From Linnemannia elongata (Eukaryota > Mortierellomycota > Mortierellomycetes > Mortierellales > Mortierellaceae): DNA of 64,000 nucleotides. Shown in pieces: positions 22,695-37,223 of this stretch. Every line of letters begins with the position of its first letter. The stretch's first letter is position 1. The stretch covers positions 620,001 through 684,000 of the forward strand of contig JAXBDG010000003.1 in assembly GCA_036320915.1 (NCBI GenBank), written 5' to 3'. Under the pieces are notes generated by a model. It ran no database searches and was not told the DNA's origin. It worked only from the letters and a program-made list of their open reading frames with translations. The position numbers were made by a program, and so were the translations under genes.

Positions 22695-25580
22695 GCCCTT
22701 CTTCGTCCAATCCAGCGCAGCCCACTCCCTCCACTCATTCCAGCCGCTTCTCTTCTCCCAATTAACCCACAAAGGCATCACCTATATTTTTTCCTTCTCC
22801 TTGGACTCTATTTTCCTTCTTCGCCGTTCCAGTCGCCTATAGAGGTGTTGTGTTCACCACCCTCTTTTTCTTGTTTTTTCATGTGTTTGCAAAAAAAAAA
22901 AAAAAAAAAAAAAAAGAATAATTCATGTCAAGATCTGTTCACCATTCCCGTATGGATGCCTTTCTTGGTTCATTAATACACTGCTCCGCTTTTATTGCGT
23001 ACTACGACATGTCATACACAATGCAGCAGGCAGGGACAGAAAATGGTTAGGAAGGAAGAGGAATGTGGATGCATAATGAGAGGAGGTACAGGGTCAATAA
23101 AATGCAAAATGATTAGGCATTGGCAATCGGACGAGAGGAAAGCATGGGTAATCGGATGCAAGAAGGGGGTGGAAAGAGGGAGTGGGCTCGGCAAGTGCAC
23201 GCGTAAATCATGAGTAAGTGGGATTTACTTTGGCGAAAGAGGGATGGGATGAATGGGACGATCTGGCGCCATTGAATTTTATTTCTGTTCGCCGTTAGCA
23301 AAGACAATTATCAACCACGATAGAGGGAGAGAGAGATCGAAATAGAAAATGCAATCAACTTGACAAGCGAGTAATGGAGGCAAAGGTGAACACAGACAGA
23401 GGGATCGAGAGAGGGATAGAGAGAGGAATAGTCAAAAAACGGTTTTCAACGATCGTGTTGTCACTGTTGTTCTTGTGCGCTGCTTATGAGTTCTGGTTTG
23501 TTTGTGTGTGTGCATGTGTGTGCATCAAAGGCATGAACAAAGGTTAGGCATTTTTTTTATTTGAGCAGTAGGGTAATGGTTCCACAGAATCCTTATTGGC
23601 CAACGACATGGTGGCCTGATTTTTTTTCTCTTCTTCTCTTCACTTTCCCCCCTTCCTGCCCGTGTAGTGTCCACCCTGCGCTTCTTACCCTGCAAAATAA
23701 GAAATAAGAGGGCGAGGGATGCCCTGAAAAATAATGACCGAGGTAAACAACACTAAAAACTTTAAGAAGGACCGTTAGACTGGGATGGGGATGCATGCTG
23801 AAATGAACCATTTTAACGTTTACCCTTTGTTGTCATGCCTCAATTTATTATCGATTGGTTTTTTGGCTTCAAGGGATGAGGGATAGACTTCAACCATGGA
23901 GAGAAGAAGGGATAGAAAGAACCTGTTTGTGTGGTAGTCTAATGCCTTCGGTACACGTTCAGGTGAAATGCGCTGCATGTCCATGTTTGGCATCGATGGA
24001 AGTTAACACACGGATGGATGCCTCTTGGGGTCGTGAGCTGGTCGTGGTAAATGGAGAGCTTGGTGAATAGTGGAGTTGATGGAGGTGGGCGCATTTTCGT
24101 TTCGTTTTTGAGCCTTGGCTTTTTCGTGTGCATCGCCATAACAGCCCATTCATAACAGCCCATCCTAATGGTCATCCAGCTATATTACCTGTGCGCTACT
24201 CTCATGGCACATAGAAGACGAATCATCATCTTTTTTGGTCATTTTTTATTTCTCCATCTCTGAGTGCTCTTTCCCTGCGTGGTTTCTTCTTGCTCTGGTT
24301 TGCTACTTTGACTCCCACGCTCATTCCTGCGCGTTCCTGACTCTCCTTCAGCAACATGAAAGAAATGGACGTACAGATGTGTACATCGTCCATTGTAATC
24401 CGATTGGATCCATAGTGCTATTGCTCCATACCTTCCTTAGGCATGCCTCGTTTACTCTCTTTCACTCAAGCGCGTTTTTTTTGATCAAGGTTTTGCAAAA
24501 GTATTATCCGCCCTTCTGATTTAACCCATGCAATCGCCTGACTTTATTTTAAAGTATGCTAAAGTGGCATTTCTTCTAGAGAGTAAAAAGAGAAAGAGAA
24601 GGGAAGGAGAGGAGATGTCCTTTCAGTTTCTTATAGTTGTGTTCAGCATGGCCTGCTTGTGTTCACAAGGATTTGTTGTTGTTGTAGTTGTTGCTGTTGT
24701 TAGTGGGTTCCCTCACACGAAGTCTAACTACGAAGCTACGCGATTTGGCGTTTGTCATGTGACCCTTCTTGGTCCTGTCGGTTGTCCTTCACCTCGTTTT
24801 TTCTTCAGCAAAGATTCTTTTCTTCATCCTCTCCATGACCAGCACCACCACAACCACCCTTCCCAGGACCAGCAGCAGAAACAGTGTGACCCTCAGTCAG
24901 GACACTATATATCCGAACACTTACAGGATCCTTGTCGCCCAAGACCTCAAAAGAGCAAAGTCATCACTCGTTCTACTTTCCTTGGTGATGGAAACAACAA
25001 ACATGTAGACGCCCTAGTCTTCATCGTCCCACCCGAGACGCTCTTGCTCGGGAAGCCTTTGAAGTTCTTTGGGACTTAGTACAGCTGCTGTGTGTCCCTA
25101 CGACTATGAGGATCACGCCCATCAGTCGGACCGGTTGCGGACACCTGGAAGCTTACGAAGGCGACGCTGTTTTCAGTCAAGGATACGCGGCATATGTCCA
25201 TTGTTCCGACCCCGCCTTCTGTCGGCGTTTGGAAGATCGGTTTTCGATACATACTGTTCTAATACTCGCCCAGGAAGGCTGTGAGAATCCTCAACCGTGC
25301 GAGATTTATTTGGAGATTGGAATGTACTATATGGACTCTCACAGAGGAAAGCATTACATACAAGATGGATATGCTGGATAAACCCTGCTCACGGCAGAGG
25401 CATCAGAATATGGCGTTTTTGGTATTACCGAGCCTGATAGAGGTGGGGACCGAGGAAGCCACTGTTGGCTGCATCATAAGAATAGAGGGAAAAGCGAAAG
25501 GGGGAGGCGGCCGGCGATGCTAATGGTTAATTGCACGACTTTTCCTGATTGCTGTCGTTGGTATCCTTTGGGAACTTTAT

Positions 25581-25635
<55 letters not shown>

Positions 25636-27029
25636 GGTAGATAGATGTGTGGAATAGAAAGGATTCTTGTTTTCAATGATGCTTTTGTGAATCAGTGGCG
25701 TGTGGGTGGATGCAATGGGTTGTCAAGGAAAGGAGTGGCAGGAGCCCAATGCATGTCGCTTGGTCCACTTGTGGCATATTTCGCAGCATGCTCGTTGTTT
25801 CGAAGCGACAAAGATAGATTTTTGTTGTCCAACCAACCTGCCTTTTACCCACCCTGCATCCAAGGTCACACCCCTTTTCTTCTTTCGTTTGCATTTGCAT
25901 ACTTTGACCAATGGACGCGATTCTTGACCAAACGTTTGGTCAATTGCATTACAGGGGAGTGCAATTGGAAGTGGAAGGAATCACTTTTCTCTCCACGCTA
26001 TGGCACACAGAAGACATGTTCTAGTTCCTCGGCCGACTCAGTCTGTTGCTCTAAAATGGACTGGGGGCGCGGCGATGGCTCCCAATATTTCCAAGCCGCT
26101 CCGAGGAAGGAAAAAAAAAGAAGGTATGTTAAATTAACGGCGATGGGATACCTCGTATTGTACCTCTCCCTCCCCCCCAGCCCAAGGCAAGGGGCGGTGC
26201 TCAACGAGCCATGTTGTATGAAAAGACATTTATTTTTTATTTTTTGCTCTTGTTTGCTTTTTGTCGTTTTGGGTGCAAATCAAACCCAGTCCTTTGAATG
26301 TGATCGAACAGAGTGATAGGGAGAACTGAGCGGCGCAATGACTTCAAGAAAGAAAAAATAAAGTCGAGTTGGGCCCTCGCGTTTTACCTTTTGGTCGAAG
26401 ATGGGCGCGATGAGTTTCGGACAGCGTGGATTTTTGTCGTTATTTTTGTATATGAAGAGTGGTTGATCTAGCTTTTGATTAATGTAAAGGACGAAGAGGA
26501 GGAAGAAAAAGAAAGAAAAAGGGGCTCGCATTATTAGCATGGTTAAGTCACCAATAATCGTTTTTTTCACAGATTCGTCAACTAATCATTACACGGGCCA
26601 GAATCGAGTCCTGAAAGCAAAAAATGTTATAACCAAATCTAAACCAAGCCCAGCCCAGTCAACTCGACCAATGCTCAAAAGGAGAAGGACAAGTACCCTT
26701 GCTCTCACTTGCTTGTGCTTGTACATACATGTACTCGCTTATACTAGTCCTTGTCCACCAGACTCTTGATGTTGATTTCTATTCCTACTCCGCATTCACC
26801 TCTCTTTTGATCTTTTTTTACCTTCTCACCCTCTGCACCCTCATTCATCCCTTCTTTTCTTTTTTTCATTCTTCACTCTCTCCCACCCTCACCTCACCTC
26901 GGTCGAGCCTCAGGAGACAAAGTGATCACCCTTCAACTTCACCTTCGCTTCTTTTTCATTCCTTCCCGTCTCTTTCTTCTATATTCTCCCATTACCCTAT
27001 TTTTTGGCCGACAACCACAACGACAGACG
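21276..27029. other. 5.8-kb intergenic region with long A/T homopolymers
   Basis: Mostly non-coding. Homopolymers: T30 at 22664-22693, A25 at 22891-22915 and T49 at 25586-25634, the longest in the window. A protein-like frame at about 25010-25381 is discussed under findings. The last 250 bases (about 26780-27029) are C/T-rich and probably form the leader of the K+ channel gene. ORFs such as 25645-26316 lack any recognisable domain. Confidence 0.45.
25586..25634. repeat. T49 homopolymer
   Basis: Forty-nine consecutive T bases in an intergenic stretch, the longest homopolymer in the window. Its exact length may be unreliable in an assembly. Confidence 0.9.
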
Positions 27030-30000
27030 ATGCAACAAGACAACACAACCACATACGGGGCAACACCAACGAGTCCCACCCGCCTCTCTCACTCACCTCG
27101 CACACGGTACCGAGCCAACACAACCACAGGAGGACCTACAAGTCGGAGAGACGGCGAGCGGGCGTGGTTGCTAGGAACAGGGGCCGCACGGAGTTCTGCA
27201 GACCTGATGTCTGGCACAGGAGACAGAGGTCTCTCGAGGGCTAGGTCTGGAACTACTGGGTCAAGGTGGGGGTTTGGTGGTAGTCAGCAACCAACGAATG
27301 GTGGCGGTGGAGCGTACAGCATCCTGCCTACGTCTGCTTCTGGTAACAATGGTTCAGAGACAGGGGCAGGCGATCTTGCGAGGAGGGGAACTATCAAGGA
27401 AGTTCCTGGACAAACACAGTAAGTTGTATCAGCGATGTCACTACGCACATTCACACCTTGCCATCCCCTGAACTAGCGAATGGGTTTTAAGCAGACGCGA
27501 ACGAGACTCATGTTCTATCATCTAACAGTTCCCGTTGTCCCATGCTACTGTAGAGACCCAAAGGATCCCTTGAACAGGGCAATGTCGACGTCAAGGGACA
27601 AGTAAGTGAACGATAAATCATGAGCGCATCGACCAGCTCTCTACCCCACTTTTTTCATTCCATGCCGTTAATATTACACAACGGGCTATAGAAATTGTTC
27701 GCATGCAGCAAAGAGCTGGCAGGAGGACAAAATAGGTTTTGACTAACATGTGTTTCCTCTATCTCGCTGGCATATTGTTGCTGTTGGTAGGATGGTTCGT
27801 ACTGAGTCTGCTCGGAGTACGGTGACCCTGTCGTCGTTTGCAAACTACAATGAATCGTTCAGTGCTCGTCGCAGTCAGCTTCATCGTCAAAACTCGTTTG
27901 GTGTCCAGCCCAATCGGTTATTTTCCTTCTTTTACTGGCTCAAAGACTTGACCACCTCGACCGACACGACCGATGAGAAGATCTTCTCCACCGTTCTGGT
28001 ATGTATATTGATCTGGTCATGAATTGAAAGTACGAAAGTAGTAGTAGACAAGATACTCAAGGAACAAGTGCTAACCCCCCTCTTTGTACTTCTAGAACGT
28101 GGTGAATGTCGTGGTGGATACAATCTTTTGCGGGCTCTACCTGGTAGAGGCTAGCTACCTCACACGTCCAGAGAAACACGAGGACCACTGGCATTACATC
28201 AATCGTAGCGCTAACCTCTGGCACGTTCTTGTCGGCATCGCGACCTACAACTTTATCACCGTTGTCTGTAGCTTCATCTTTTCAGACTCCAAACTGGACT
28301 CGCTCAAGAGTGTCCGCCACATCATTTCGACCATTGTCGCTATCCCTTTTATTGTCTCGGTCTTCATCGAGAACGGTCAGATGCTCTATGTGCCCTACTT
28401 TTTGCAAAGTTTTGCGCTCATCTCTAGGGTCCAGCAGGCCTTGAATTTCTACATTGACATGGGTGTTTCTGGTAGGTGCTACTGTTTTCGTATGCACACC
28501 TCTGTTCTGGTGTATTGTAAGCAGTTACTAACCTTTTTCTGTGCATCATTTTTAGATCTCCCGATGGACCCACTCAAGTCAAAGACAATCATCTTTGGGC
28601 TGTACATTCTCAGCTTGATCTACTGTGCCATCTCCGCCTTCCAAGTGGCAGAATACGACCAGTTGCTGAAAACTGACGACCACAACGACCTCTTGAAGCT
28701 CTTGTAAGTCGATATTTGTTTTAGGCTGTTTGTATCGTGTTTCTAGAGGTAGTTGCTAACGCGACCCTAATGTTTTTCATTGTAGATACTTTGTTTTGAT
28801 TACGATGAGCACTATCGGATACGGAGATTTGACGCCCAAGAATCAGGTTGGATATGCCATTGTTATCTTGCTTATCATGGCTGTTGTCTCCGTGTTCCCC
28901 TTCATGATCTCTGGAATTATGGACGCCCTGGCCCAGGCCAAAGGTAATATTTGTTTTTGGGTATCAGCGCATGCTTGGGTCGACAGTTTGCTATGATTGT
29001 GATACGGGTGTTAACGCAACTATCATTTTTGAGTGTATCGTAGCTGGTGAGGGTATTTTCAAGTCAGGAGGAGCCAAGTTCATGATCATCTCCGGATCGC
29101 TTCACTCGGCTCAGAAGCTCGCCAACGTTCTCAACGGATTCTGGTTCACCAATAAGGTAACGACTGGCTTGTTATTGTGATGCGCTTTTAAGGTGTACTG
29201 CTCCGGCGCTGATTTTAAGAGTCTTCCTTGTGCAATCTAATTATGACAGGAATATTCGAATGCAGCCTTCAAGATTGTGATCTTTGGTCTGAGCGAGCCC
29301 TCCAAGGAGATCCAAGCACTGTTGCACTCAGCGCGTTACAAGAACAGAGTCGTCTACTTGAAAGGAACACCCTTGGTAAGAATCTCGTATGCAATGTGAT
29401 ACAATTAACGCAATAGAGCAATTACTAATTCGTGTTCGCCTTACTGATCATGATACTTATAGGAGAACAAGGATTTGGAGAGGATCCAGGCTAGACATGC
29501 AGAGGGCATTTTCATCATTGCGGACAGGAACTCCCCCTTTTCACCCCAAGAAGAAGACCGCCACAACACCCTGTCGACCCTGGCCTTCCGCAATGTGAGC
29601 GATGCCGGCATCTACACCTACAACCTGCTTCCCGAGTCAGAGATCTACCAAAAGATGGCGGCCACCCAGGTTGTGTGTGCGGACGAATTGCGTCAAGTCC
29701 TGTTGGCGTTCAATTGTTTACAGCAAGCGACTGCGACTCTGATCTTGAACTTGCTTCATCAACATCGTCCTTCGGAAAAGTTCACGGAAGCTTGGGAGGC
29801 CGAGTATGATGACAGTCTTGGAAATGAGTTTTATATTTCGTATCTCAACCCCATCTTTGACGGCAAGCCCTTTGGTTTTGTCTCCTGGGTAAGCATATGC
29901 AGCCAATGATGCCGACATTCTCAACTTTATTTTTGCAGCTAAGAGTACGCGTCCCTAACCTTTTGCTTATGTTTTTGTAGTTCCTGTACCGTCGCTTCCA

Positions 30001-32665
30001 AGTCATCTTGTTCGGTGTACGTATCCGCCTGCAGTCGGGAGAGTACCACACGGCACTGAACCCTGGAAAGGACTACCGTTTCCAGCACAACGAGCAGTGC
30101 ATCTTCATCGCCCAGAACCCGACCGACCTCGAGGACATCAACGAGCTCTCAGAAAAGTACCTTGAGAACTTTTTGGACCACCTCCGCGAGACCCAGGCCG
30201 AGGATGATGAGGATATTGGAGCGGATTATCATGCCAAGAACTTTTCGAACGCCCTTCTGACTCTGAGACCTAGGAGCCATTGTGCTCGGAGACGGAGAAA
30301 GACTAAATCGAAGAGGGCTTTTAACGTTGACTCTATGACTAGTACGCCTTATAGTCTTCATACGGGACGGTACGAGCTTCATGCCGCCATGCCGATTATT
30401 ACGACGACTGAGGAAGACGAGATTGATTGTGAGCCCGAGTTCGATTTGATGTCTGGACCTGAGGACGAGGCAGAGGAAGGAGTCGCAGGAGGATCGGAAT
30501 CTCTGTTTCCAAAGTCGAAGCAGGCGATCTCGGACCAGGACAGTCAGCAGAGTACCTTAAAACCCTCATCGATGGTCGACAAGGTTGTGGAGAGCAAGTC
30601 GAATGTGATTCGGGAATCCCGCCGGAAGTCGATGCCTCCAGATGAGCAGACGACCGAATTGAGGATTGGTTACCCGACTGCCCCTTATGCTGGTGCCAAG
30701 CTGCCATTGTGTATCTTGGTTGACGCTAGGCATGCTGGTGAGCGCAAGGTGGCGGATATGGTGATAAGCAACTGGAATGATGTTCTGGAGACCAGGAGAG
30801 AGCAGGCACAGGAACTGGAGGCCGAGAGAAAGAAGCAGCGTCCTCGTTCGTCGTCCGTCTCAGGTCAGGATTTGCTTTCAGTTTCGGAGACTAGAGGTGA
30901 TTCTCAGTCGTCATCTGCTCCTTCAGCGTCCAAGGCCAAGTCGGCTCCTTCCAAGGCGACGACCTCGGCATCCCAGCAGGAGACTGGACACATTTTGATT
31001 TGCTCGCCCAACTTTGATATTTTTCGTCTTATTTGCACGCTGCGATCGGCCCATTTGAAGCAGCTCCAGGATGTTGTCGTTCTTTCACCACGCCAACCCA
31101 ACCCCCAGGAGTTCAAGAACCTCAAGTGTTTCCCTCGCCTCTACTTCCTCGTCGTAAGCTATCTCTTTTGTGTTCTCGCTTTCATGGCTGATGTAGGGAC
31201 ATGTATGCGGATCAAACTCTAATTATTTTCAAATGCCATTGCCTCCTTGTAGGGTGATTGCCTGTCACGAGACGATTTGGAGAGAGGCGCAATTACAAAG
31301 TCGAGCAAGTACCTGTTCATGAGGCACCCAGCAAATGGTGGCGTCGACGGATCGTTTTTCGACAGCGCCGCGGTCATCAACCGAATCCTAGTGCAACAAA
31401 TCTTTTCTGATGCCCAAGTTGCTCGTGTCAGCCGACTCGCTTTGGCTCCTGATAATAGCCACAACAGGTCATCGTCTTTGCTCTCCACCAACACCGCATT
31501 GAACTCTAACCCGGGAACACTCTACGGAGCCGCAGGTGGGCGTGTTGTTGCGGGCGGACCGACCCAGAAAAAGACCGTCTCACTCGAGTCGTTGAATGAA
31601 GGCCCGCAATGTGTCTATGAACTCGTCGAGGAACGGTCGGTGGATTACTTGCAGATTCGGAAGACGGAGATCAGCCTTGGCCGGGACCCTCACTGTGGGA
31701 TCGACTGTAAGCCGACCTTCCTTGAGGGCACCGGAGGAGCGTTTGGGCCCGAGACTGATTCTGGGTATTATGGCTTGCCTCAGCCTCAGCATGCTGCTGG
31801 AGCGGGTGGTGTGCTGAGGAGGAAACCTATCTCGGATGCTGGGACGGATTTCTATCATAACCCGATTTATGCGTCCGGTGGGGTCTTGGTCGGAGGATTG
31901 TTAGACCATACGCTGTACCAGTTGTATTCGAACCCGAGTATTTTGCAGTTGATCAAGTTGTTGTGTGGAATTCAGACCAAGGAGGATGTTAAGCGGGATT
32001 TTCATCTTTTCAAGCAGTATGGTGCAGGATGTCATTTGGAGTGTATTCCTGTGCCCGAGGGGTTTGGAGTCCAGACTATGAGGCCTGCTAAGGAAGATGG
32101 TCATGCCTCGTCTGGTTCTTCGGGTTCGAACTCTTCGTCGTCCAGTACTGATGATGATGATTCGAGTAGTGATGAAGACGAGGATGAGGCCGACGGTGGT
32201 TCTGGTGAGGGAAGTCAGAACAAGGCTGCCACTTCTTCCAAGAAGGAGCAGGACAAGGACACCAAGGACAAGAAGGACCGCAAAAAGAAGAAAAAGTCGC
32301 AACACACGAGCTCCTTCTCCCGTGCAGCGTCTAAGGGCAAGAAGAAGATCTCTGCCCTCTTCAACCCTCTCACCTCTTCCACCAACACTTCTCCCTCTGC
32401 CCATCACGACAGCGACGCAAGTATCGACTCGGACTATATCTACGACAATCGTCACAAGAACTTTCTCCACCTCTACGAGCACCTGGCCCTCGACCAAGGA
32501 GTGATCCCGATTGGGTTGTTGAGGTTGCAGGGGGATGATCCCAAGACGGTGCATTTGGGGATTGGTGGATCGTCGAGGTGTTATGCGATTACCAACCCGT
32601 TGTTGGATACTATTGTTCTGGATACTGATCATGTTTTCATCTTGACGCGACAGGGTAGTTCTTAA
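27030..32665 (+). CDS. Slo-family (BK/Slack-like) K+ channel with two RCK domains
   Basis: Eleven exons: 27030-27418, 27554-27601, 27791-27998, 28096-28471, 28556-28703, 28786-28943, 29044-29156, 29250-29375, 29463-29888, 29981-31153 and 31253-32665. All have GT-AG borders with consistent phase, giving about 1525 residues. Residues 1-190 are a disordered Ser/Gly/Thr-rich N-terminus. Membrane helices follow, with pore filter T-I-G-Y-G-D at about 399-404 and a long S6 after it. RCK1 starts at about 485 (FKIVIFGLSEPSKEIQALL; LKGTPLENKDLERIQARHAE). RCK2 starts at about 1000 (GHILICSPNFDIFRLICTLR) and continues into VGDCLSRDDLERG, a Slo landmark. The segment between filter-side helices that should be S4 (YVPYFLQSFALISRVQQAL) has almost no Arg. 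The linker and tail carry Ser/Asp/Lys-rich inserts. Family role: K+ efflux gated by intracellular ions at plasma or organelle membranes. The gating ion cannot be read from this sequence. Confidence 0.9.
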
Positions 32666-33147
32666 TCATTTAAATCAGAGGAAGAAAACATTTCCAAACA
32701 TACGGTATGATGAAGTGTTGTGGTGTTGTGGCGCCAAGTGTTGTATTAATTATTGTGCGATAAAGTTGGAGGGGATGAACGTGTTTTGGTGGTATGAATC
32801 TTGGCTGAGGCAACCGGTAGTGATTAGGTGGCATGCCGCTGTAACTGAGGTGTCGACTTATCCCGAGTATCTTTGTAAAATCCAGCAAATGTTGATATCT
32901 TCTTTTCCAGCATAAACGCGTTCTGCAAAGTCGAACGAGAGACGAAAATGGTTTCTGCCAAAGGCCGTAACCTCACATATCTAGACCTGCTGAATCAGCC
33001 CAACCAACGATATCCTTTCCTCTGAACCGTCAAGTCCCAGTCCATGAACGGACGCCCTGGCACACACACTCACAGGCACATCATTCGAAGATGAAGTCGA
33101 AGTAGAGCCGGGGGTATCGCGCTTGTTTTGTTCCATGATCATGAATA
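32666..33147. other. convergent intergenic spacer between the K+ channel and DAD3
   Basis: About 480 bases between two convergent stop codons. It holds both 3' flanks. Small ORFs on both strands look like chance frames. Confidence 0.5.
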
Positions 33148-34120
33148 CTAATGATACCGAGGCCGGTTGGTATGGCTCTCGCTCTCAAATCCTCCACTTC
33201 CACCACCGCCTGCAGATCCAGAATGGTACCCATAATGGTTCCCCCACCTTGACCGACCCTCATGCCCTCTCGAAAGCGCCAAGATCGACTTGTTCCCTGT
33301 TGCTGCCTGGTACTCTTCCCTTGCGTTCGACATCCGTGATGTCCCTGTCCCCGTCGTTCCTGTTGTTAGGCCCGTGGTGGATCTGTATGTTGAGTTCCGG
33401 AGTATGCTTGTGGGCTGCTGGTTGGGGTTGCTGCTGTTTTCATTGGTGGAGGTGCGGAGTGAGGAGCGGAGGGGTTGTTGAGGTTGGGACTGGGGAGAGG
33501 AGTCGTAGTCGGATTGTTGGCTTTGGGTTTGGTATTGTTGTTGCTCCTGACTGTATCTCCTATGGTCCTGACTTTGGCTTTGTTGTGATTGTGGAGTGAT
33601 GTTTTGGTATTGTTGTTGTTCGTCGGCTTCCGTGTTTCGTTCGGTGTCTGGGTCTTGGGATGGGGGGTTGTGCTGGTCTTGTTCGTGTAGGGCGTTTTGC
33701 ATGGTGATCGAGTATACCGATTGCTATCAGTTATGAGTATTGAAGCGAAAAGGGCTCGTTAATAAACAAGTGAGATAATTCGTCTTGACAACGAAGTGAT
33801 AAACCAGGAGAGGGGGTGGGGGACTTACTTTGAAGAGAGTGTAGACAAGACTCATTTTACGCTCGACCACTCTGATCTTGTCGATGAGCTGTGCAATGTC
33901 GACAGCGTTCATCTCCTGTAACGTTTCGTTGATCTATTATTTCCCCCAAAGCATAAAATGAAGGGTGGGCAAGGTGTAAGTGATGGTTCTGAGGTAGGTT
34001 TGTCCATTAAGCGAGAAGCAGAAAAACGCGCAAACGGTTCTTTGCTGATGTGGGGCTATTTACGTGCTCGAGCTTGGCGGCGAGTTTCGCATACTCTGCG
34101 AGGAGTTCCTTGGACGACAT
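33148..34120 (-). CDS. DAD3: DASH/DAM complex subunit Dad3 with long Q/S-rich tail
   Basis: Three exons, 34120-34064, 33933-33829 and 33723-33148, all joined in phase 0, giving about 245 residues. The first 65 residues match Dad3: ELLAEYAKLAAKLEH, then INETLQEM, then RVVERKMSLVYTLFK and QSVYSITMQNAL. Dad3 is part of the fungal outer-kinetochore DASH ring that couples chromosomes to spindle microtubules. Known Dad3 proteins are roughly 80-130 residues. Here a tail of about 180 residues follows, rich in Gln, Ser and Asn, then Gly, with no predicted fold. The tail frame stays open to TAA, but an unseen intron or alternative 3' end could shorten it. The start is the only ATG consistent with the helix. 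It is divergent from ALG8, whose ATG lies 389 bases away. Confidence 0.75.
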
Positions 34121-36732
<2,612 letters not shown>

Positions 36733-37223
36733 TGATTGTTTTTTATGATTAAAATAACCCTATTTTTTACCAATTTGCAGCGAGGTGTTGAGAGTGGAGC
36801 GGGTAATAACATGAAGCAGGGGTTGAAATAGGAAGAAAGGGGGGAGGAATAGGCATGTGTACAGTTGCGGTGATCACAAGTGGAGTTGCCCCAACCCCCT
36901 CTTTTTCTTCTTTCTCGCGTGCAAATTGAATGTTAGTACCAATGTGGTCTGAACCCCCTCACTCACACTTTCCCCCTGCTCACTGTTTTAGTTCTCTTCA
37001 CTCTTTTGTTCGGACCCATTCCACTTCTCCAAGTACCCCCCACACTTCTTTTCTTCACCACATTCACTCGTTCACCCACAAGTCTCGCCATCCAAGGAAA
37101 GCGCACTCGCCTCACCTCAACAGCAACCAAAAGTCGTCGAGTCAACCTTGCCAGGCCCTTGACCCCTTCTCATTGCAACACCTTCACCTTATTCGAAGCA
37201 GGAAAACCCAACAGAACAAAACA
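36733..37223. other. intergenic spacer ALG8 to SIKE-family gene
   Basis: 3' flank of ALG8 followed by a C/T-rich stretch (about 36950-37200) that probably serves as leader of the next plus-strand gene. No other feature is seen. Confidence 0.45.

Noticed and set aside
25645..26316. 223-codon plus-strand ORF after the T49 run
   Set aside because: Although long, it shows no domain, membrane pattern or splice context, and overlapping antisense frames are equally open. I treat it as chance pending transcript data.
29717..30051. Minus-strand ORFs over the K+ channel exons
   Set aside because: Shadows of the plus-strand coding exons.
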